18,215 nt of DNA from Nanobdellota archaeon. Lineage in GTDB: Archaea; Nanobdellota; Nanobdellia; Pacearchaeales; GW2011-AR1. Positions 1-7,496 of the stretch are shown piece after piece. Location: the NCBI GenBank assembly GCA_022563455.1, contig JADFNI010000021.1, positions 1-18,215 of the forward strand, in the 5' to 3' direction. The notes under the pieces were generated by a model. That model had not been told where the DNA came from and did no database searches. It worked only from the letters and a program-made list of their open reading frames with translations. Position 1 is the first letter of the stretch; every line of letters starts with the position of its first letter. The position numbers and the translations under genes are program-made.

Positions 1-150
1 CTATAATGTTCTCTAATAATTTTTAATTGATTATAACATTAGTTATTACTTATTAATTGACTATAATGTTCTCTAATAATTTTTAATTGATTATAACATT
101 AGTTATTACTTATTAATTGACTATAATCTTCTTTAATTCTATCAATTAAA
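1..150. repeat. 60-bp tandem direct repeats, two perfect copies plus one degenerate
   Basis: Positions 1-60 and 61-120 are identical base for base. A third copy starts at 121 with the same first bases (CTATAAT.TTCT.TAAT) and then diverges by about 150. The unit is almost entirely A and T and contains short inverted segments (TAATGTT and AACATTA). The first copy begins at the window edge, so more copies may lie to the left. Confidence 0.95.
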
Positions 151-175
151 ATTAAAAACATAACTTTTAGATTTC

Positions 176-199
176 TTCTGGAGAGGAAACAAAGGTGTG
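176..199 (+). promoter_or_regulatory. origin recognition box (ORB)-like Orc1/Cdc6 binding site
   Basis: The segment contains GGAAACAAAGGTGTG preceded by TTCTGGAGA. This resembles the archaeal ORB core, a TCCA..GGAAAC.AAGGGG-type element with a G-rich tail recognised by the Orc1 winged helix and AAA+ insertion. It lies at the right end of the AT-rich repeats and upstream of cdc6. The match is judged from remembered consensus, not from a computed score. Confidence 0.55.
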
Positions 200-279
200 A
201 GGCTAGTTTAATAAATATCTTTGATATCCTCGATAAATTGGAAAATTTTATAATTGTTCTTTATTTTTAATGATTTTAT

Positions 280-300
280 GTTCCATAGGAAGCGTAGGGC
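280..300 (+). promoter_or_regulatory. second, weaker ORB-like site
   Basis: GTTCCATAGGAAGCGTAGGGC keeps the TTCCA, GGAA and GGG parts of the mini-ORB pattern, with changes in the centre. It has the same orientation as the stronger site about 100 bp to its left. Alone it would be unconvincing; the location supports it. Confidence 0.4.
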
Positions 301-326
301 TTAAATTATATCTTCCAGTATAGGGA

Positions 327-336
327 TATTTAAATA
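327..336 (+). promoter_or_regulatory. TATA box of the cdc6-polD operon
   Basis: TATTTAAATA is a strong archaeal TATA-like element. Transcription would start about 25 bp downstream, near 357. That is next to the ATG at 358, which is not in frame with cdc6, and 23 bp before the in-frame ATG at 380. Confidence 0.6.
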
Positions 337-379
337 GGGCCCAAGTTATTAAGGGGGATGAAAAAAGAGATGTTTGATT

Positions 380-1597
380 ATGGGGGTTGAATTAACAGAT
401 ATTTTTGATACTGCTGTTAACAATAGTCTTTTTAAGAATAAAAGTGTTTTACAAGTTAGGCATACGCCTGAGTCAATCCCTCACAGGGATGAGCAGATTA
501 AGGCAATTGCTGGAATTTTGGCATCGGCGCTTAGGCGAGAACGCCCCAGCAATTTGTTTGTTTATGGGAAGACTGGGACTGGGAAGACGTTATCTGTTCA
601 GTATGTTCAAAACGAACTTACTAAAAAGGCAAATGAACTTGGCGTGGATCTAAGGTTTGAATATTTGAATTGTAAACTCAAAAGAGTGGCAGATACTGAG
701 TATCGGATTTTGGCAGCCTTAATAAGGCAGCTTGGAGGAACCATTCCTGAGACAGGACTTCCGACGGACAGGGTTTGGACTAAATTTATTGAGATGGTTG
801 ACGAGAAACCACAATTAATTATTTTTATCTTTGATGAGATTGATTCTGCAATAAAGAAGATGACGGACAATTTTTTATATTCTTTGACTCGTTTAAATCA
901 GGAACTTAAAAATTCTCAGATATCTATTATTGGAATAAGCAATGATATAACTTTTTTGGAAAATATTGATCCTCGGGTTCGATCCAGTCTTGGCGAGGAG
1001 GAATTTATATTTTCACCTTATAATGCGATTCAACTTCAAGATATCTTGAATGAAAGGTGCGTTAATGCTTTTAAGGAGGGGGCTGTTGCCGAGGGGGTTG
1101 TTGCTAAATGTGCTGCTTATGCTGCAAGGGAGCATGGAGATGCTAGGCGTGCGCTTGATTTGCTACGGATTGCTGGAGAATTAAGCGAGCGAGATGGATT
1201 GGAAATTGTTAGTGAAGATTATATTGATTTGGCTAATCGGAAAATGGAAAGAGATAAGATTTTAGATATAGTTGAGAGTGAGCCCAAGCAATTTCAATTA
1301 GTTTTGGCATCTATATTGGGGCTTACTCGAAAAAATAAAGAGGAGGGTGGTCCGGACATTCTTTTTACAGGAGATGTTTTCAATCATTATCAAGATCTTT
1401 GTTTATCTACAAAGACAGATATATTAACACAAAGAAGAATTTCAGACATTTTGGCCGAAATTGATATGTTGGGTCTTATTAATGCAAGGGTTATTTCTAA
1501 GGGAAGGCATGGAAGGACAAGGGAGATACGATTATCTATTCCTGATAATTTATTAGATAAAGTGGACAAGATTTTGAAAACATCACTTTGTCTATAA
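380..1597 (+). CDS. cdc6: Orc1/Cdc6 replication initiator
   Basis: This protein recognises the origin and is thought to load the MCM helicase; it also resembles eukaryotic Orc1 and Cdc6. Counted from the ATG at 380 it has 405 residues, typical of the family. Visible are Walker A GKTGTGKT (63-70), Walker B IFDEID (150-155), sensor 1 SND (187-189), a DPRVRSS arginine-finger region (198-203) and sensor 2 GDARRAL (253-259). A winged-helix DNA-binding domain should fill roughly 300-405. The ATG at 380 is preferred over the TTG at 374. An out-of-frame ATG at 358 fits the TATA spacing better and would give a natural N-terminus if the GGGGG run at 382-386 were one base shorter. DP1 follows 31 bp downstream on the same strand. 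Confidence 0.95.
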   Translation: MGVELTDIFDTAVNNSLFKNKSVLQVRHTPESIPHRDEQIKAIAGILASALRRERPSNLFVYGKTGTGKTLSVQYVQNELTKKANELGVDLRFEYLNCKLKRVADTEYRILAALIRQLGGTIPETGLPTDRVWTKFIEMVDEKPQLIIFIFDEIDSAIKKMTDNFLYSLTRLNQELKNSQISIIGISNDITFLENIDPRVRSSLGEEEFIFSPYNAIQLQDILNERCVNAFKEGAVAEGVVAKCAAYAAREHGDARRALDLLRIAGELSERDGLEIVSEDYIDLANRKMERDKILDIVESEPKQFQLVLASILGLTRKNKEEGGPDILFTGDVFNHYQDLCLSTKTDILTQRRISDILAEIDMLGLINARVISKGRHGRTREIRLSIPDNLLDKVDKILKTSLCL

Positions 1598-1614
1598 ATA
1601 AAAAACAAAGTACT

Positions 1615-1646
1615 GGAGACAGCTCCCAATGGAGCGTAGCTTCTCC
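1615..1646 (+). promoter_or_regulatory. alternating GGAG/CTCC blocks around the DP1 ribosome binding site and start
   Basis: Complementary blocks alternate: GGAG (1615-1618), CTCC (1623-1626), GGAG (1631-1634) and CTCC (1643-1646). The first pair gives a stem with a four-base ACAG loop that hides the likely ribosome binding site. The second pair straddles the ATG at 1629. The two stems exclude each other. Whether they form in the RNA is not known. Confidence 0.35.
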
Positions 1647-3278
1647 GATTTTAGGATGGGAATGGAGATATTAAAATTGTGCATGGGAAAGGGGTTTCTT
1701 TTGGATAAAGAAATGTTAGATCTTTTTTCTAGTCTTACACCTATTGGAATAGAAAAAGTTGTTAATGTGATTTCTAGTCTTGGAATAAATGAGAGAGTTA
1801 TTACTAAAAGCATATTTCTTAAACATTTTGAGAGGTTTAGAGATATAATATCTATCGACTCTGAAGGTACCAATATAGATGTAGATGATTTTTTTAAGGG
1901 AACGGGATATCTCAAAGAAAAGTCTGATGAATCTGATTCTATTTCTAAAGAAGTTGAATCTTTGGGAGCGAAGGTTAAATTAATTTCTGCTCCGGCATTT
2001 ACCCAGAAAAAAATTGAGGTCAAGGACTTTGTTAAACACTTTAGGTCTAGATATGAAAAGATTAGGGCTATGCTTGAAGAGAAAAATTTTGAGAATCTTA
2101 GTTCTCTTGGAAAAATAGGGGACAACAGGGGCAATTATACAGTTATCGTTTCAGTTATGGGAAAAAGAGTTACTAAAAATAAAAATTTATTTATTGAGGT
2201 CGAAGATATGACTGGAACTAGTATAGTTCTTATCAATCAAAATAAGAAAGATGTTTTTAGTAAAGGTCGAGAAATATTACTTGATGATGTTTTGGCCTTT
2301 AGTGTCTCTGGGACTAAAGATATGTTGTTTGCGAATGATCTTTTTTATCCTGAAGCTTCTTTGGCCGAGAAAAGGTATGGAAAAACTGATGAATATATTG
2401 CTTTTATATCTGATATTCATGTTGGCTCAAATCAGTTTTTGGAAAAGAATTTATTGAAGTTTGTTAAATGGCTTAATGGAGGAGAAGGAGATGCTAGGCA
2501 AAGAGAACTTGCATTAAAAGTTAGATATCTATTTATGACGGGGGACAATGTCGATGGGGTTAGTGTTTATCCTGGGCAGGACAAGGCCTTGGAGATAAAA
2601 GATATGAAAGGCCAGTATGAGAAACTTGTTGAGATTATTAAATTAATTAGAACGGATGTGAAAATTATTATGTGTCCTGGACAACATGACGCTGTTTGGG
2701 TTGGAGAACCTCAGCCAATCATTGGAGATTATTGGGCACCGGGTCTTTATAAGATGAAAAATTTGACCCTTGTTCCGAACCCCGCTGTCGTTGAAATAAA
2801 TAGTGGATTTAAAGTTTTGATGTATCATGGAGCCAGCATGCATGCAATAATTGAGTGGATTGAAGATATACGGCTGAATCATGGACATGATAATCCTACA
2901 AGGGTTACTCGTGAGATGCTTAAGAGAAGACATTTAGCTCCGATGCATGGGTTATGTGATTATATTCCTTGCGAAGACGACCCGATGGTAATTGATATTA
3001 TTCCAGATATTGTGATTACAGGGGATCAACACCGAAGCGAGATTTCTATGTATAATAATATTTTAATGATTTCGTCTTCTTGTTTTCAATCTAAAACTCC
3101 TTTTGAGGAAAAAGTTGGAAACAACCCAGATCCTTGCAAGGTTCCTTTGTTTAATTTGAAGACTCGAGAAATTAAAATGCTTGATTTTTCTGATGGTGTT
3201 GAAGATAGCCTTGAGATTGATAATACTTTTATTGAGCTTGAGGATGAAATTGAAATTGAAAGTGAGAATGAGCAATGA
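1629..3278 (+). CDS. polB: DNA polymerase D small subunit DP1
   Basis: DP1 is the small subunit of the archaeal replicative polymerase PolD and normally supplies Mre11-like 3'-5' proofreading. The 549-residue protein has an N-terminal helical region, an acidic linker (about 95-125), an OB-fold (about 165-240) and a calcineurin-like phosphoesterase domain (about 255-525). Phosphoesterase motifs are DIH (262-264), TGDNVDG (304-310), PGQHDA (350-355), YHG (399-401) and GDQH (465-468). Two differ from the canonical GNHD and GHxH motifs, so exonuclease activity may be altered. The C-terminal 30 residues are strongly acidic. The ATG at 1629 is chosen because GGAG at 1615-1618 is well placed as a ribosome binding site; an in-frame ATG at 1656 is an alternative. 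The stop overlaps the DP2 start as ATGA, indicating coupled translation. Confidence 0.95.
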   Translation: MERSFSDFRMGMEILKLCMGKGFLLDKEMLDLFSSLTPIGIEKVVNVISSLGINERVITKSIFLKHFERFRDIISIDSEGTNIDVDDFFKGTGYLKEKSDESDSISKEVESLGAKVKLISAPAFTQKKIEVKDFVKHFRSRYEKIRAMLEEKNFENLSSLGKIGDNRGNYTVIVSVMGKRVTKNKNLFIEVEDMTGTSIVLINQNKKDVFSKGREILLDDVLAFSVSGTKDMLFANDLFYPEASLAEKRYGKTDEYIAFISDIHVGSNQFLEKNLLKFVKWLNGGEGDARQRELALKVRYLFMTGDNVDGVSVYPGQDKALEIKDMKGQYEKLVEIIKLIRTDVKIIMCPGQHDAVWVGEPQPIIGDYWAPGLYKMKNLTLVPNPAVVEINSGFKVLMYHGASMHAIIEWIEDIRLNHGHDNPTRVTREMLKRRHLAPMHGLCDYIPCEDDPMVIDIIPDIVITGDQHRSEISMYNNILMISSSCFQSKTPFEEKVGNNPDPCKVPLFNLKTREIKMLDFSDGVEDSLEIDNTFIELEDEIEIESENEQ

Positions 3279-6200
3279 AACAAAAATTTGCTTGGGATGT
3301 TGAAGATTATTTTTTAAAACTTAGTGAAAAAGTTAAAATTGAATATAAGGTTGCCAATGAAGCTAGGGCTAAGGGGATGGATCCTGTGGATAAAGTTGAA
3401 ATTCCTCTTGCTATGACTATGGCTGAAAAATCTGTTGGACTTATAACTACTATTTATCCAGATCTTCCTGTAGAGGCTATTACTAAACGAATGCTTGAAC
3501 TTGAAGCTAAGTATGGTCAGTTAGATACTACTGTTAGTTTTGTTATTGCGAGGGAAATTGCTGAAGGAAAGTTTTACAAGGTCGAGGATCAGCTTGAGGC
3601 GATTGATGCTGGGATCCGTGTTGGCTTTGCATATATTACTCTTGGTGTTGTTGCTTCCCCAATTGAAGGCTATACTGGGCTCAATATCGGAAAGACAAGA
3701 GATGGTAAAGAATATTTTATTGCGAATTTTAGCGGGCCTATTAGGTCTGCTGGAACCACCGCCACATGTGTAGTCTTGATGCTTATTGATTATCTTCGGG
3801 AGCATTTTGGGTATGCCAAATATGATCCTAGTCCTGAAGAGGTAAAAAGGTATGTTACTGAGAATACAGATTATCATGAGAGGGTTACGAATTTACAGTA
3901 TTTTCCAACTGAAGAGGAAATGATTTTTTTGGCGTCTAACTTGCCCATTCAAATAGCTGGAGATCCTACTGAAAAATTTGAGGTTTCTAATTATAAAGAT
4001 TTAGCTAGGGTTGAAACAAATTTTATTCGTGGGGGGATGTGTCTTACGTTTAGTGAAGGGCTTGCTCAAAAGGCAAAGAAGGGGCTTGGCCGACTTAATA
4101 GTCCAAAAAAACATGGACTTAAATGTACTGGGTGGGATTGGCTTTCTGAATATTTGAATCTCCATGATAAAAGGGAGAAAGGTGGAGAAGATGTTGTTGC
4201 GACTTATATAAAAGATCTTGTTGCTGGAAGACCTGTTTATGGACATCCAAGCGCTAGTGGGGGTTTTAGATTTAGGTATGGACGGTCACGCGTTGCAGGA
4301 TTTAGTGCGGCTTCAATTCATCCAGCAACTATGGGGATCAGTAATGGATTTTTATCTCATGGAACTCAGCTTAAGATTGAGAAGCCGACCAAAGGGTGCA
4401 TTGTTACTTCATGCGACTCTATTGATGGGCCTATCGTAAAATTGAGAAATGGTTCTGTTAAACGAGTTACAGATTTTGAAGAATCTAAGAAATTGTATAA
4501 GGATGTTGAAGAAATAATTTATCTTGGAGATATTTTGTTTCCATTAGGTGATATAATTAATGGGAATACTAATTTGCCAAAACCAGGATATGTTGAAGAA
4601 TGGTGGGAGCTTGAACTTTTGGAGAAATTTGATGTTACTGGGGATTCAATGAATTTTGATTCTAGAAAGGTTAGTTTTGAAAAGGCTATGGAATTATCAA
4701 ATGAGTATCTAATTCCATTACATCCTTGCTATATTTTTTTTTGGAATCAAATTTCCAATAGTGAATTTGATTCTCTTATTAAATGGATTCGAAAAGGCAT
4801 TTGGAGGGTTGATAAGTTGGTATTGCCTTGGGAAGAGCAAGCAAGAGAAGAATACTCTGTAGCAAAGCGAGCGCTTGAGCTTTTGGGGGTTGAACATGAA
4901 GTTGTTTTTGACAATATTGTTCTTAGTGGAGACTCAAAACCTATTTTGGCGAACCTTGGAATTTCTTTTTTAGAAGATGGTGAACTTTTAGATGATCCTA
5001 TGAAAAATATAACTGAGAAAAACTTTGAATCATTTAAAGATCCTCTCGAAATTGTAAACTCCTTATCGAAGTATAAGATTAAAGATAAGGCGGGGAGTTT
5101 TATTGGTACTCGGATGGGGCGTCCTGAAAAGGCAAAACTTAGAAAACTTACTGGGAGTCCTAACATGCTTTTTCCAGTATCTGATCAGGGAGGGAGACTT
5201 AGAAGTATGCAGGCTGCGGTGGAAGTTGGTTTTGTTAAATCTGATTGGCCGATTTTTAAATGTTCTTGTGGAAAAGATACTATTTATCCAATTTGTGAAT
5301 CTTGTGGGAAAAAGACGAAGAGACTTTATTATTGTCGTGAATGCAGAATTCCAAAAAATGAGATTTGTGAAATTCATGATAGTGATAAAAGTTTTAGATT
5401 TAGTAACCGGAAAATTGATAGTAAATATTATTTTAAGAGTGCTTACGAATATTTAGGGTATCAAAGTTATGAGGTTCCTCCATTGATCAAAGGGGTTCGA
5501 GGGACTAGTAGTGATGGGCATGATTTTGAACATTTGGCCAAAGGAATTCTTCGAGCAAAATTTAATTTAGCAGTTAATAAGGATGGGACTGTCAGATATG
5601 ATGGCACTGAAATTCCAATTACACACTTTAAACCTTTTGAAATTAAAACTAGTATTGATAAATTGAAGGAGCTTGGGTACACTAAAGACCTTTATGGCGA
5701 GGATCTTTTGAGGGATGACCAAATTTTAGAAATTAGACCACATGATGTTATTTTGCCCTCATGTTCTGTGACTCTTGACGAGAAGGCCGATGATGTTTTT
5801 TTTAATATTGCTAGTTTTGTTGATGAAGAGCTTGAGAGATTTTACAAACTTCCAAGATATTATAATTTAAAAACAAGGGAAGACCTTGTTGGGCAATTGG
5901 TTACTTGCATGGCCCCTCATAATTGTGCAGGAGTTATTGGAAGAATTATTGGGTTTAACGAACTTCAAGGGTTGACTGCTAGCCCTTATATGCATGCTGC
6001 GATGAGGAGGGATTGTGATGGTGATGAGGCCGCAGTTATGATGCTTATGGATGTTCTTCTTAATTTTTCTAGGAAATTTTTACCAAGTCATCGTGGAGGA
6101 ACTCAAGATGCTCCACTTATTCTTAATGCGAGGATTCGTGCAGGAGAGGTTGATGATCAAATATTAACCTTTGAACTTTGTGATCATTATCCATTGGAAG

Positions 6201-6763
6201 TTTATAAACTTGCAGAAAAAGGTGAACATTCAAGCAAGTGTAATATTGAAACTGTTTCTGATCGGTTGGATCGGAATGAGGACCCTTTTACTCGTACAGG
6301 ATTTACTCATGACACTAAAGATTTTAATGTAGGGGTTCTTAATGGGTCTTACAAAATTTTACCTACGATGAAGGAGAAGGTATCTGGTCAAATGGAGCTT
6401 GTTGGAAAAATTCGCGCGGTTGATACTGAAGACGTTGCAAGACTTATAATTGAAAGACATTTCATAAGAGATATTCGTGGAAACTTAAGAAAATTTGCGA
6501 AACAGCAATTTAGATGTGTTAAATGTAATGAAAAATTTAGGAGGACACCACTCTCTGGAGTTTGCACTAAATGTCATGGAAAAATTATTTTTACAATAAG
6601 TGAAGGGTCTATCAAAAAATATCTTGATCCAGCAATGGACCTTGCAATTAATTATAATGTTTCAGAATATACTAAGGAGGGGATGGAACTAACTAGGATG
6701 TATATTGAGAGTATCTTTGGACGGGATAGAGAAAAGCAGGAAGAATTGCAGAAGTGGATATGA
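3275..6763 (+). CDS. polC: DNA polymerase D large catalytic subunit DP2
   Basis: DP2 is the catalytic subunit of PolD, with a two-barrel active site like that of multisubunit RNA polymerases. At 1162 residues it is within the usual range and unbroken. The catalytic aspartates are in RRDCDGDE, with D913, D915 and D917. A zinc cluster starts at C663 (CSC, CESC, CREC, then C and H to about residue 702), and a second lies at C1081, C1084, C1097 and C1100. No intein interrupts the active-site region, where some euryarchaeal DP2 proteins carry one. The last residues QEELQKWI fit the QxxLxx(aromatic)(hydrophobic) pattern of a PCNA-interacting box. The start overlaps the DP1 stop by 4 bp. A YbjQ-family gene converges from the right. 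Confidence 0.96.
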   Translation: MKQKFAWDVEDYFLKLSEKVKIEYKVANEARAKGMDPVDKVEIPLAMTMAEKSVGLITTIYPDLPVEAITKRMLELEAKYGQLDTTVSFVIAREIAEGKFYKVEDQLEAIDAGIRVGFAYITLGVVASPIEGYTGLNIGKTRDGKEYFIANFSGPIRSAGTTATCVVLMLIDYLREHFGYAKYDPSPEEVKRYVTENTDYHERVTNLQYFPTEEEMIFLASNLPIQIAGDPTEKFEVSNYKDLARVETNFIRGGMCLTFSEGLAQKAKKGLGRLNSPKKHGLKCTGWDWLSEYLNLHDKREKGGEDVVATYIKDLVAGRPVYGHPSASGGFRFRYGRSRVAGFSAASIHPATMGISNGFLSHGTQLKIEKPTKGCIVTSCDSIDGPIVKLRNGSVKRVTDFEESKKLYKDVEEIIYLGDILFPLGDIINGNTNLPKPGYVEEWWELELLEKFDVTGDSMNFDSRKVSFEKAMELSNEYLIPLHPCYIFFWNQISNSEFDSLIKWIRKGIWRVDKLVLPWEEQAREEYSVAKRALELLGVEHEVVFDNIVLSGDSKPILANLGISFLEDGELLDDPMKNITEKNFESFKDPLEIVNSLSKYKIKDKAGSFIGTRMGRPEKAKLRKLTGSPNMLFPVSDQGGRLRSMQAAVEVGFVKSDWPIFKCSCGKDTIYPICESCGKKTKRLYYCRECRIPKNEICEIHDSDKSFRFSNRKIDSKYYFKSAYEYLGYQSYEVPPLIKGVRGTSSDGHDFEHLAKGILRAKFNLAVNKDGTVRYDGTEIPITHFKPFEIKTSIDKLKELGYTKDLYGEDLLRDDQILEIRPHDVILPSCSVTLDEKADDVFFNIASFVDEELERFYKLPRYYNLKTREDLVGQLVTCMAPHNCAGVIGRIIGFNELQGLTASPYMHAAMRRDCDGDEAAVMMLMDVLLNFSRKFLPSHRGGTQDAPLILNARIRAGEVDDQILTFELCDHYPLEVYKLAEKGEHSSKCNIETVSDRLDRNEDPFTRTGFTHDTKDFNVGVLNGSYKILPTMKEKVSGQMELVGKIRAVDTEDVARLIIERHFIRDIRGNLRKFAKQQFRCVKCNEKFRRTPLSGVCTKCHGKIIFTISEGSIKKYLDPAMDLAINYNVSEYTKEGMELTRMYIESIFGRDREKQEELQKWI

Positions 6764-6783
6764 AGAGGGTTGGAAGTGGATAT
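6751..6783. repeat. 11-bp direct repeat overlapping the DP2 stop codon
   Basis: GAAGTGGATAT occurs at 6751-6761 and again at 6773-6783, a 22-bp spacing. The first copy encodes the end of the DP2 PIP-like tail and part of its stop codon. It looks like a small tandem duplication next to the larger 61-bp array. Confidence 0.85.
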
Positions 6784-6792
6784 ATAACTTAC

Positions 6793-7001
6793 TTCAATTT
6801 CACAGCAGCTCCGTAAGCAACATCAAAGATGTAGCATGTTGTAACAGCTTCATTTCAATTTCACAGCAGCTCCGTAAGCAACATCAAAGATGTAGCATGT
6901 TGTAACAGCTTCATTTCAATTTCACAGCAGTTCCATAAGCAACATCAAAGATGTAGCATGTTGTAACAGCTTCATTTCAATTTCACAGCAGTTCCATAAG
7001 C
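6793..7001. repeat. 61-bp tandem repeat array derived from the 3' end of the ybjQ-like gene
   Basis: Copies begin with TTCAATTTCACAGCAG at 6793, 6854, 6915 and 6976, a constant period of 61 bp; the fourth is partial. On the minus strand each copy carries the last codons of the YbjQ-like gene (AYG-A/T-AVKLK, then stop), followed by about 35 bp of spacer. The two left copies read AYGAAVKLK and the two right copies AYGTAVKLK; the leftmost uses TAA and the others TGA. Each unit also holds palindromic parts (ACATC-AAA-GATGT and CAACAT...ATGTTG) that could form hairpins on either strand, between two convergent genes. Confidence 0.93.
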
Positions 7002-7298
7002 TAACATTTCTGAGGCTCCTTGCATGACCATTGATGTTGAGAATCTAACATTTATTATTGCATCGGCCCCTAGTCCTATTGCCATATTTACCATTCTATT
7101 GAATGCTTCTTTTCTTGCAATTGAAGTCATTTCTGTGTATGATTTTATTTCACCACCAATTAAACTTTTTAGTCCAGCGCCAATATCTCTTCCGATGTTT
7201 CTTGCACGAATTGTGTTTCCCTCAACAACTCTAATTATTTCAATTATTTTCTTCCTTGGAATACTTTCACTCGTTGTTACAATTATTTTATTTTTCAT
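6972..7298 (-). CDS. YbjQ/UPF0145 family protein
   Basis: The 108-residue protein matches the UPF0145 (YbjQ, DUF74) family, which forms small oligomers with a proposed but unproven heavy-metal-binding role. Typical features are an N-terminal strand followed by the VEGNTIRARNIGRDIGAG segment (26-43), a helix with EAFNRMVNMAIGLGADAIINVRF (64-86), and the AYGTAVKL end. Its length is normal for the family. The start at 7298 overlaps the stop of the upstream 56-residue membrane protein by 11 bp, so the two are probably co-translated. The 3' end is the source or product of the 61-bp tandem array: three further copies of its last codons and stop lie downstream. Confidence 0.88.
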   Translation of the reverse strand: MKNKIIVTTSESIPRKKIIEIIRVVEGNTIRARNIGRDIGAGLKSLIGGEIKSYTEMTSIARKEAFNRMVNMAIGLGADAIINVRFSTSMVMQGASEMLAYGTAVKLK

Positions 7299-7458
7299 CT
7301 ATTCTTTTCTCAATCTCTTCTTCTTTTTTGTTGAATATCATAAATATAATACCAATTAATATTAAAGATACTGATAAAATTAATTCTTTTTGAAATATAA
7401 ATATTCCGATTCCGAGGAGTATTCCTGCTAATCCTATTAGTTTATTCATTAGTCCCAT
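7288..7458 (-). CDS. small two-helix membrane protein (56 aa)
   Basis: Translating the minus strand from the ATG at 7458 gives 56 residues ending at the TAA at 7288-7290. Two hydrophobic segments (about 6-22 and 26-43) are separated by a QKE turn. A strongly charged tail follows, with NKKEEEIEKRIDEK at its end. The protein is probably a helical hairpin in the membrane with its tail in the cytoplasm. Nothing more specific is recognised. An in-frame ATG at 7449 is an alternative start. A TATA-like CTTATTAATG (minus strand) lies about 25 bp upstream. Its end overlaps the ybjQ-like start by 11 bp, which supports it being a real gene. Confidence 0.7.
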   Translation of the reverse strand: MGLMNKLIGLAGILLGIGIFIFQKELILSVSLILIGIIFMIFNKKEEEIEKRIDEK

Positions 7459-7478
7459 GTTAAATACTTCATATCTTC

Positions 7479-7488
7479 ATTAATAAGT
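7479..7488 (-). promoter_or_regulatory. TATA-like box for the 56-residue protein and ybjQ-like gene
   Basis: On the minus strand this reads CTTATTAATG, centred about 25 bp before the ATG at 7458. It sits in the short gap after the M16 peptidase gene. It may give these two genes a promoter of their own and a leaderless transcript. Confidence 0.4.
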
Positions 7489-7496
7489 TTTGGTGT

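Larger units (their letters stand above)
1..373. other. oriC: putative replication origin (oriC) upstream of cdc6
   Basis: This gene-free stretch lies directly upstream of the initiator gene cdc6 and the PolD operon, the usual position of archaeal origins. It holds two identical 60-bp direct repeats and a decayed third copy (1 to about 150). These are extremely AT-rich and could act as a DNA-unwinding element. Two origin-recognition-box-like sites follow at 176-199 and 280-300, then the cdc6 TATA box. No open reading frame of note was seen. The sequence shows the repeats and boxes; origin function is inferred from gene context. The region may extend left of the window, so boxes on the other side of the AT-rich element may be missing from view. 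Confidence 0.6.

Noticed and set aside
1..150. Possible CRISPR array
   Set aside because: The 60-bp units are directly adjacent with no unique spacers, and no cas gene is present.
975..985. GGGTTCGATCC, a tRNA T-loop-like sequence
   Set aside because: It codes for DPRVRSS inside the conserved AAA+ domain of Cdc6, and no acceptor or anticodon stems surround it.
5960..6040. Intein in DP2 near the catalytic motif
   Set aside because: The sequence around RRDCDGDE is continuous and the whole protein has normal length, so no intein is present.
6705..6905. A 66-residue plus-strand frame after DP2
   Set aside because: It overlaps the end of DP2 in another frame and most of it reads through the 61-bp repeats, repeating the same peptide in shifted frames.
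7024..7359. A 111-residue hydrophobic plus-strand frame
   Set aside because: It is the antisense of the ybjQ-like gene and the 56-residue gene, which have family support or gene overlap on the minus strand.
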